This document shows, piece by piece, positions 6,262 to 10,339 of a stretch of DNA of 10,339 nucleotides. Where the stretch lies: contig JAQTRB010000038.1 of assembly GCA_028712015.1 (NCBI GenBank), positions 1 to 10,339 of the forward strand, given 5' to 3'. The DNA comes from Syntrophales bacterium (GTDB taxonomy: Bacteria > Desulfobacterota > Syntrophia > Syntrophales > UBA5619). The translations under genes and the position numbers were made by a program. Below the pieces are notes generated by a model. It did not search any database, had not been told where the DNA came from, and was given only the letters and a program-made list of their open reading frames with translations. Numbering within the stretch: position 1 is the stretch's first letter; each line of letters opens with the position of its first letter.

Positions 6262-8169
6262 ATGGCTTTTGGGTATGTCGGCAAAATTCTTCAGGTTGAT
6301 TTGACGAACCGAAAAATCGAGGTGGAAGATCGGGACGACACCTTTTACCGCTCCCATCTGGGCGGCCGCGGCATCGGGTATCATGATCTGCTGAAAAGAG
6401 TCCCGGCGGGAATCGATCCGTTTTCGCCGGAGAACATCCTGGTCTTTGCGACCGGTGTCATGACCGGCGCGCCCATTGCGGCGTCCAATCGGTTCAGCGT
6501 GATCGGTAAATCGCCGCTGACCGGCACGGCCGGAGAATCCGAGGCCGCCGGTTTTTTCGGACCGGAATTGAAGATGGCCGGTTTCGACGCGGTCGTTTTC
6601 AGCGGAAAGGCTGAAACGCCGGTCTATCTGTGGCTGACGGACGGCAAGGCCGAAATCAAAGACGCTTCGCACATCGCCGCTTTGGGGGCCCGTGAAGTGG
6701 AAGACGCCCTTCGCGAGGAAAACGGCAGCCCGAAAATCCGGGTGGCCCAGACCGGCCTGGCGGGCATGAACCTGGTGCGGTTTGCCAACATCACCAACAA
6801 CCTCACCAATTTCAACGGGCGAAACGGGTTCGGCGCGCTGATGGGCTCCAAGAATCTGCGGGCGATCGCCGCGTTGGGTTCACAAAAAATACCGTTTGCC
6901 GATCCCGAATTCCTGCGCCGAACCGCCGTCGATTACGCCAGGACCTTCAAGGACAACCCACTCGGAAAAGGACTCTATCATTACGGCACCACCATATTCT
7001 GCGAACTGCTGTCGGCCGGGGGCGGCCTGCCGGTCAACAATTTCCGCCAAAGCAAGCTGGATGACACCACCCCGGTGAGCGGCGACACCTACAACCGGGT
7101 GCTCCTGAAAAAAAGAACGGGCTGCTACGCCTGCCCGATTCAATGCAAACGCGGGATTGCGCTGGACGATCCCAAATATGGGGTCGATTCGCGCTACGGC
7201 GGGCCGGAATACGAAACGATGGCCGCGCTGGGGACCAATCTGAACATCCTCGATCTGAAGGCCATCGCCAAGGGGAACGAAGTCTGCAACCGCTACTGCC
7301 TGGACACCATCTCCATGGGAATGACGATCGCCTTTGCCTGCGAATGTTTCGAAAAGAACGTCATCACCCGGTCGGACACGGACGGTCTGGAGCTTCGGTT
7401 CGGAGATGCCGATCTGATGCTGCGGCTGCTGGTGATGACCGCCCGGCGCGAAGGCTTCGGGGACCTGCTGGCGGAGGGGATGAACCGGCTGGCCGTTCGC
7501 TGGGGCGTCGGCGACGCCGACTTCAACCTGTCGGTCAAAGGTCAGGAGCTTCCCATGCACGACCCGCGCATCAAGGTGGGCGTGGGGCTCGGATATGCCG
7601 TCAGCCCCTACGGCGCCGATCATATGTATGCCGCCCATGATACGATGTTCAGCGATGCCCGGTCCTTTTCTTTCCAATCCATGCTGCCGCTCGGGATCTA
7701 CCGGCCGCTGCACCCGACCCGGATCACGTCCGACAAGGTTCGCAGCTACGCCAAACTAGATCATCTCTGGAAGATGATGGACGCCCTGGGGCTTTGCGTG
7801 TTCGGTTTTGCCCCCCGCGGCACGATGCCGCTGGAAACGCTGGTCCAGTGTATCCGGGCCGTGACCGGCTGGAATACCGGCCTGTATGAGCTGATGCAGG
7901 CGGCCGAACGCGGCAGCCTGCTGGCCCGGGCCTTCAATTTCCGGGAGGGGTTTTCCGTAAAGGATGACCGGCTGCCGCGGCGGCTGTTCGAGCCCAAACC
8001 CGGCGGTCCGGAGGCCGGCAAACAGATGTTCACGCCGGAAGATTTTGCGGAGGCCGTCAAGCTCTTTTATGAAATCATCGGCTGCGATCCGGAATCCGGC
8101 CGGCCCTCCCGGGGAAAATTGGTGGAAATGGACCTGGAGTGGGTGGAAAAAATCCTGACGGTTTCTTGA
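6262..8169 (+). CDS. Aldehyde:ferredoxin oxidoreductase family protein
   Basis: This 635-residue protein is a member of the tungsten/molybdenum AOR family, cytoplasmic enzymes that interconvert aldehydes and carboxylates with ferredoxin and contain a bis-pterin metal centre plus one 4Fe-4S cluster. It begins with the family's GYVGKILQVDLT strand and SHLGGRGIGY. The cluster ligands Cys288, Cys291 and Cys295 (CYACPIQC) and Cys512 (MDALGLCVF) match the spacing of the Pyrococcus furiosus enzyme. GGPEYET at 313-319 and GADHMYAAHD at 451-460 correspond to active-site regions (Glu316, His454 as candidates). The ATG at 6262 has GGAGGAG six bases upstream. The preceding gene is a MoaD-like sulfur carrier. 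Substrate cannot be told from sequence; aldehyde oxidation, carboxylate reduction or an aromatic-acid role are all possible. Its first part looks less GC-rich than its neighbours. Confidence 0.92.
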   Translation: MAFGYVGKILQVDLTNRKIEVEDRDDTFYRSHLGGRGIGYHDLLKRVPAGIDPFSPENILVFATGVMTGAPIAASNRFSVIGKSPLTGTAGESEAAGFFGPELKMAGFDAVVFSGKAETPVYLWLTDGKAEIKDASHIAALGAREVEDALREENGSPKIRVAQTGLAGMNLVRFANITNNLTNFNGRNGFGALMGSKNLRAIAALGSQKIPFADPEFLRRTAVDYARTFKDNPLGKGLYHYGTTIFCELLSAGGGLPVNNFRQSKLDDTTPVSGDTYNRVLLKKRTGCYACPIQCKRGIALDDPKYGVDSRYGGPEYETMAALGTNLNILDLKAIAKGNEVCNRYCLDTISMGMTIAFACECFEKNVITRSDTDGLELRFGDADLMLRLLVMTARREGFGDLLAEGMNRLAVRWGVGDADFNLSVKGQELPMHDPRIKVGVGLGYAVSPYGADHMYAAHDTMFSDARSFSFQSMLPLGIYRPLHPTRITSDKVRSYAKLDHLWKMMDALGLCVFGFAPRGTMPLETLVQCIRAVTGWNTGLYELMQAAERGSLLARAFNFREGFSVKDDRLPRRLFEPKPGGPEAGKQMFTPEDFAEAVKLFYEIIGCDPESGRPSRGKLVEMDLEWVEKILTVS

Positions 8170-8208
8170 AAATCGGGCCTCTTCCGCCAACCGCCTTTTA
8201 AGCGAACG

Positions 8209-8733
8209 TCAGAGCTTCCTGAGCCGGGCCAGCGCGGCCCTTTTCTGTTTGGAGAGCCGGCGGGCGGGGCCTTTCCTTTTCAGGCCGGTCCGGTCGTCGT
8301 CATCCCCGTTTCCCGCGCCGCAGGCGTCCGCGCCGGAAGATCCCCCATCGTTCCGTTCCAGCCGCGCGGCGAATTCGGCGGAGGCGACGGCGGTTTTCCC
8401 GCGGCGGGCGGCGAAAACGGCGATCTCCCGGTCGGAGGTGACGACGAGGATCTCCTCACCCGCCTTCTCCAGCAGCCGCTTGATCACCTCGTCGGCCTTT
8501 TCCCCCAGGCGGGAATAGATGATCTCGACCCCGCCGGCGATGTCCCGCTCCTCCTTCGGCGATCCCCCCACCCAGCCGTCGAAGACGACGGTGATCCGGT
8601 GTCCGCGAAATTTCCGGTAATCGATCAGGTTCCGGATCAGCGCGTTTCGCCCTTCTTCCAGGCTTTTTCGCTCGGCTTGCCGAAACGTGTCGGACTGCCG
8701 GATCAGGTTGTAGCCGTCGACGATGATATGCAT
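8209..8733 (-). CDS. NYN-domain (YacP-like) PIN-fold protein
   Basis: This 174-residue protein resembles the NYN/YacP family, PIN-fold predicted ribonucleases; B. subtilis YacP (Rae1) cleaves mRNA at the ribosome. It starts MHIIVDGYNLIR with Asp6, then Asp52 (TVVFDG), Asp81 (EKADEVIKRLL) and Asp101 (VVTSDREI), giving the four spaced acidic metal-binding residues expected of the fold. After about residue 127 there is an acidic, glycine-rich linker (GNGDDDD) and a basic tail (KRKGPARRLSKQKRAALARL), which could bind RNA or the ribosome. I take ATG 8733; an in-frame GTG at 8745 would add four residues, and neither start has a strong ribosome binding site. The gene is convergent with the oxidoreductase gene (39-base gap) and divergent from the acyl-CoA genes. 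The YacP equivalence is inferred from motifs only. Confidence 0.82.
   Translation of the reverse strand: MHIIVDGYNLIRQSDTFRQAERKSLEEGRNALIRNLIDYRKFRGHRITVVFDGWVGGSPKEERDIAGGVEIIYSRLGEKADEVIKRLLEKAGEEILVVTSDREIAVFAARRGKTAVASAEFAARLERNDGGSSGADACGAGNGDDDDRTGLKRKGPARRLSKQKRAALARLRKL
8226..8244 (+). terminator. Possible terminator for the oxidoreductase gene
   Basis: GGGCC (8226-8230) and GGCCC (8236-8240) form a five-base-pair G-C stem with loop AGCGC, followed by TTTTCTGTTT. It lies 57 bases after the oxidoreductase stop, inside the 3' end of the convergent minus-strand gene. The stem is short, so the call is tentative. Confidence 0.4.
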
Positions 8734-8763
8734 TTTTTTCCGCACTCAGGAAGTCGTTGTCAG

Positions 8764-8807
8764 CCGGGGGCGAATATGGTATATGCCCCCCGGTCGATTT
8801 TTCGACC
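8764..8807. other. Two adjacent inverted repeats in the divergent region
   Basis: CCGGGGG (8764-8770) pairs with CCCCCGG (8787-8793), and GGTCGA (8792-8797) pairs with TCGACC (8802-8807) around TTTT. The two stems share bases 8792-8793, so they may be alternatives. On the plus strand, TTGTCA (8757-8762) and TATATG (8780-8785) with a 17-base gap form a weak candidate promoter overlapping the first stem. They may be operators or leader hairpins for the minus-strand gene. Confidence 0.45.
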
Positions 8808-8825
8808 AAGATCCGTTCGGGCAAC

Positions 8826-8855
8826 ACTATACCAAACCAGGTTTTCATTTAACAA
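8826..8855 (-). promoter_or_regulatory. Sigma70-type promoter for the NYN-domain gene
   Basis: On the minus strand, TTGTTA (8855-8850) is followed after 18 bases by TATAGT (8831-8826), both close to the -35 and -10 consensus. Transcription would start near 8818, leaving a leader of about 85 bases before ATG 8733 that contains the two hairpins at 8764-8807. Confidence 0.5.
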
Positions 8856-8908
8856 CGAAAAGAAAAAACGACCGGCCGATGTTTTCCGCATAGAACGGAG
8901 ACGATCGG

Positions 8909-9007
8909 CAGGGATCATTGGATACGGGCAGGGTGAGGATCCCGCAGGGCCGCCGCGGACAGGCATCATTGCGGGCGATGCGGCGACCGGCGCAGGGCCA
9001 TTCCCTG
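8909..9007 (+). repeat. Two imperfect repeat units in the hbd leader
   Basis: CAGGGATCATTG (8909-8920) and CAGGCATCATTG (8960-8971) match at 11 of 12 bases. CGCAGGGCC occurs at 8943-8951 and again at 8991-8999. Together they make two units about 50 bases apart. The second unit also contains a five-base-pair hairpin, CAGGG (8993-8997) with CCCTG (9003-9007). The rest of 8860-9010 shows no open frame I believe. Confidence 0.4.
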
Positions 9008-9013
9008 TCAAAA

Positions 9014-9048
9014 CCGATGCGGCCGTCGGCCGCAATCACAATCGGAGG
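9014..9048 (+). promoter_or_regulatory. Foldable leader overlapping the hbd ribosome binding site
   Basis: TGCGGCC (9018-9024) and GGCCGCA (9028-9034) form a perfect stem with loop GTC. An outer stem, CCGAT (9014-9018) with ATCGG (9041-9045), can enclose the inner GCGGCC/GGCCGC stem; the two share T9018. The outer right arm covers the first two bases of the GGAGG ribosome binding site (9044-9048) of the gene at 9060, so folding could reduce its translation. Confidence 0.4.
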
Positions 9049-9059
9049 GGAGTCGGACG

Positions 9060-9917
9060 ATGGAAATCAAAAAGGTTTGTGTGTTGGGCGCCGGGTTGAT
9101 GGGGAGCGGGATTGCGCAGGTCTGCGCGCAGGCGGGATTTCAGGTGGCGATGCGGGACATCGAGCAGCGGTTCATCGACGGCGGAATGAATACGATCCGC
9201 AAGAACCTGAGCCGCGAGGTGCAGAAGGGGAAAAAGACGCAGGCGGAGATGGACGCGCTGCTCGGCAGGATCCGGCCGACGCTCGATCTGAAGGAGGCGG
9301 CCGGCGACGCCGACGCGGTCGTCGAGGTGGTGATCGAGGTGATGGCGGTCAAGAAGAAGGTCTATGCGGAGCTCGAGGAGATCGTTCCCGCGCACTGCCT
9401 CTTCTTCACGAATACCTCGGGCCTGAGCATCACCGAGATGGCCGCGATCACCAAGAGACCGGACCGTTTCATCGGCACCCATTTCTTCAACCCCGTGCCG
9501 GTGATGCGCCTGCTGGAGATCATCCGCGGCTTCGAGACGTCGGACGAAACCCTGGCGATCGCGAAGGCCTGGGGGGAGAAGATCGGCAAGGAGTGCATCG
9601 TCGTGAAGGAGGCGCCGGCCTTCGTCGTGAACCGTGTCCTCTGCTCGATGATCAACGAGGCGTTTTTTGTGCTGGGCGAAGGGCTGGCCTCGGCGGAGGA
9701 TATCGACAAGGGGATGGCCCTCGGCTGCAATCACCCGATCGGGCCGTTGGCGCTGGCGGACCTGATCGGCAACGACACGCTCCTCCACGTCGTCGAAGGG
9801 CTGCACCGCGAATTGGGCGACAAGTACCGCCCCGCGCCGCTTTTGGTGCAGCTTGTCCGGGCGGGACGCTTCGGCCGGAAGTCCGGCAAGGGGGTCTACG
9901 AGTACCCGGCGAAATAG
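9060..9917 (+). CDS. hbd: 3-hydroxybutyryl-CoA dehydrogenase
   Basis: This 285-residue NAD(P)-dependent 3-hydroxyacyl-CoA dehydrogenase interconverts 3-hydroxybutyryl-CoA and acetoacetyl-CoA. Length and single-domain layout match the Hbd/PaaH class rather than the fused FadB type. The Rossmann motif VLGAGLMGSG is at 8-17. Catalytic-region residues are Ser120 (NTSGLSI), His141 (GTHFFNP), Glu153 and Asn191 (VVNRVL), with the same spacing as Ser117/His138/Glu150/Asn188 of clostridial Hbd. The C-terminal domain shows HPIGPLALADLIG and GRKSGKGVYEY. The start is ATG 9060, with GGAGG at 9044-9048, slightly distant. It is followed by an acyl-CoA dehydrogenase gene, so it probably works in butyrate-like beta-oxidation or an aromatic-acid pathway. 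Chain-length and cofactor preference cannot be read from sequence. Confidence 0.92.
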   Translation: MEIKKVCVLGAGLMGSGIAQVCAQAGFQVAMRDIEQRFIDGGMNTIRKNLSREVQKGKKTQAEMDALLGRIRPTLDLKEAAGDADAVVEVVIEVMAVKKKVYAELEEIVPAHCLFFTNTSGLSITEMAAITKRPDRFIGTHFFNPVPVMRLLEIIRGFETSDETLAIAKAWGEKIGKECIVVKEAPAFVVNRVLCSMINEAFFVLGEGLASAEDIDKGMALGCNHPIGPLALADLIGNDTLLHVVEGLHRELGDKYRPAPLLVQLVRAGRFGRKSGKGVYEYPAK

Positions 9918-9956
9918 GGACGGAAGGATGACCGGCGGGGAGGGACGACGACCCGA

Positions 9957-9987
9957 TTCGGCGACCGATCCGGATATTCTCGCCGAA
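9957..9987. other. 8-bp perfect inverted repeat between hbd and the next gene
   Basis: TTCGGCGA (9957-9964) and TCGCCGAA (9980-9987) are exact reverse complements around 15 bases that contain a smaller palindrome, ATCCGGAT (9968-9975). Another small dyad, AAAGGgCCTTT, follows at 9988-9998. The position in a 115-base gap suits a regulator site or a processing or attenuating hairpin; no T-run follows. Confidence 0.45.
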
Positions 9988-10032
9988 AAAGGGCCTTTCA
10001 GGGACATTTCAACGCGAATGGAGGAATGAGCG

Positions 10033-10339
10033 ATGGATTTTGAACTCACCGAAGAACAGAAGATGCTGCAGGAGATGGCCTATAAATTTGCCAAGGCCAC
10101 TTTCACTTCCGTTTCGCAGGAGTGCGACGAGGGTGAGAGGTATACGGCGGAGATCCGGAAAAAGGCGGCGGACCAGGGTCTCGTCGGGGCCTGGCTTCCG
10201 GAAGAGTACGGTGGCGCCGGGGCGGGCATTCTGGGGAACGCGATCATCACCGAGGAGCTCTCGAAGGTGGACATGGGGATCGCCCTCAACGTGACGGCGG
10301 CGACCTTCGGCTGCGAGGCGATCTTTCAGTATGGCTCCG
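10033..10339 (+). CDS. Acyl-CoA dehydrogenase, 3' end outside window
   Basis: Only the first 102 residues are present. They match the N-terminal helical domain of FAD-dependent acyl-CoA dehydrogenases: MDFELTEEQKMLQEMAYKFA, then GLVGAWLPEEYGGAGAG at about 49-65, and IITEELSKVDMGIAL. These enzymes introduce the trans-2,3 double bond in acyl-CoA and pass electrons to electron-transfer flavoprotein. The start is ATG 10033, with GGAGG at 10020-10024, eight bases upstream. Pairing with the 3-hydroxybutyryl-CoA dehydrogenase gene suggests beta-oxidation of a short-chain, alicyclic or aromatic-derived acyl-CoA. The catalytic glutamate and FAD motifs lie beyond the window, so the subtype is undetermined. 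Confidence 0.9.
   Translation, partial: MDFELTEEQKMLQEMAYKFAKATFTSVSQECDEGERYTAEIRKKAADQGLVGAWLPEEYGGAGAGILGNAIITEELSKVDMGIALNVTAATFGCEAIFQYGS

Noticed and set aside
8599..9099. Plus-strand open frame across the NYN-gene start and the divergent region
   Set aside because: It crosses the minus-strand promoter and hairpins and has no recognisable domain, so it is a chance frame.
10018..10029. Four-codon frame (ATG GAG GAA TGA) just before the acyl-CoA dehydrogenase start
   Set aside because: It overlaps that gene's ribosome binding site and is too short to treat as a leader peptide without other evidence.

Overview
The window comes from a GC-rich bacterial chromosome and reads as ordinary, densely packed core and energy-metabolism genes. 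No phage, IS element, CRISPR array or rRNA/tRNA gene is visible. The gene mix suggests an anaerobic, Desulfobacterota-like (possibly Syntrophales-like) organism: a tungsten/molybdopterin aldehyde:ferredoxin oxidoreductase beside a MoaD-like protein, a 3-hydroxyacyl-CoA dehydrogenase followed by an acyl-CoA dehydrogenase, and a free-standing gcvH with a LipM-type acyltransferase. The lineage is inferred from gene content and protein style, not from a marker-gene comparison.

Layout. (1) 1-3211, plus strand: a tight run of an M24 aminopeptidase (5' end outside the window), gcvH, a lipM-type octanoyl/lipoyl transferase and hisC. Gaps are a few bases or overlaps. The run closes with a convincing intrinsic terminator at 3245-3295. 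(2) 3296-3476: a non-coding stretch full of imperfect copies of a CGGTTTTCCCGG-like motif. (3) 3477-6161, plus strand: rpsU (TTG start), a LOG-family nucleotide phosphoribohydrolase, an unusually long holA (DNA polymerase III delta), a hairpin over the holA stop codon, and a small MoaD/ThiS-like protein ending in Gly-Gly. (4) 6162-8169: a 100-base leader with a compact foldable element, then the oxidoreductase gene with all four iron-sulfur cysteines. (5) 8209-8733, minus strand: a NYN/YacP-like PIN-fold nuclease gene, convergent with the oxidoreductase gene. (6) 8734-9059: a long divergent intergenic region with a good minus-strand promoter, paired hairpins, repeats, and a leader structure that may touch the ribosome binding site of the next gene. 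(7) 9060-10339, plus strand: 3-hydroxybutyryl-CoA dehydrogenase, then an acyl-CoA dehydrogenase cut by the window end.

How the genes work together. GcvH is a lipoyl carrier and the next gene encodes the class of enzyme that octanoylates GcvH, so the two probably form a lipoyl-assembly pair. The MoaD-like protein is placed to supply sulfur for the pterin cofactor of the oxidoreductase. The last two genes belong to beta-oxidation-type acyl-CoA metabolism. rpsU and holA are housekeeping genes. I found no clearly new multi-gene system. The most interesting material is non-coding (3296-3420, 6180-6215, 8764-9050) plus the insertion in holA.
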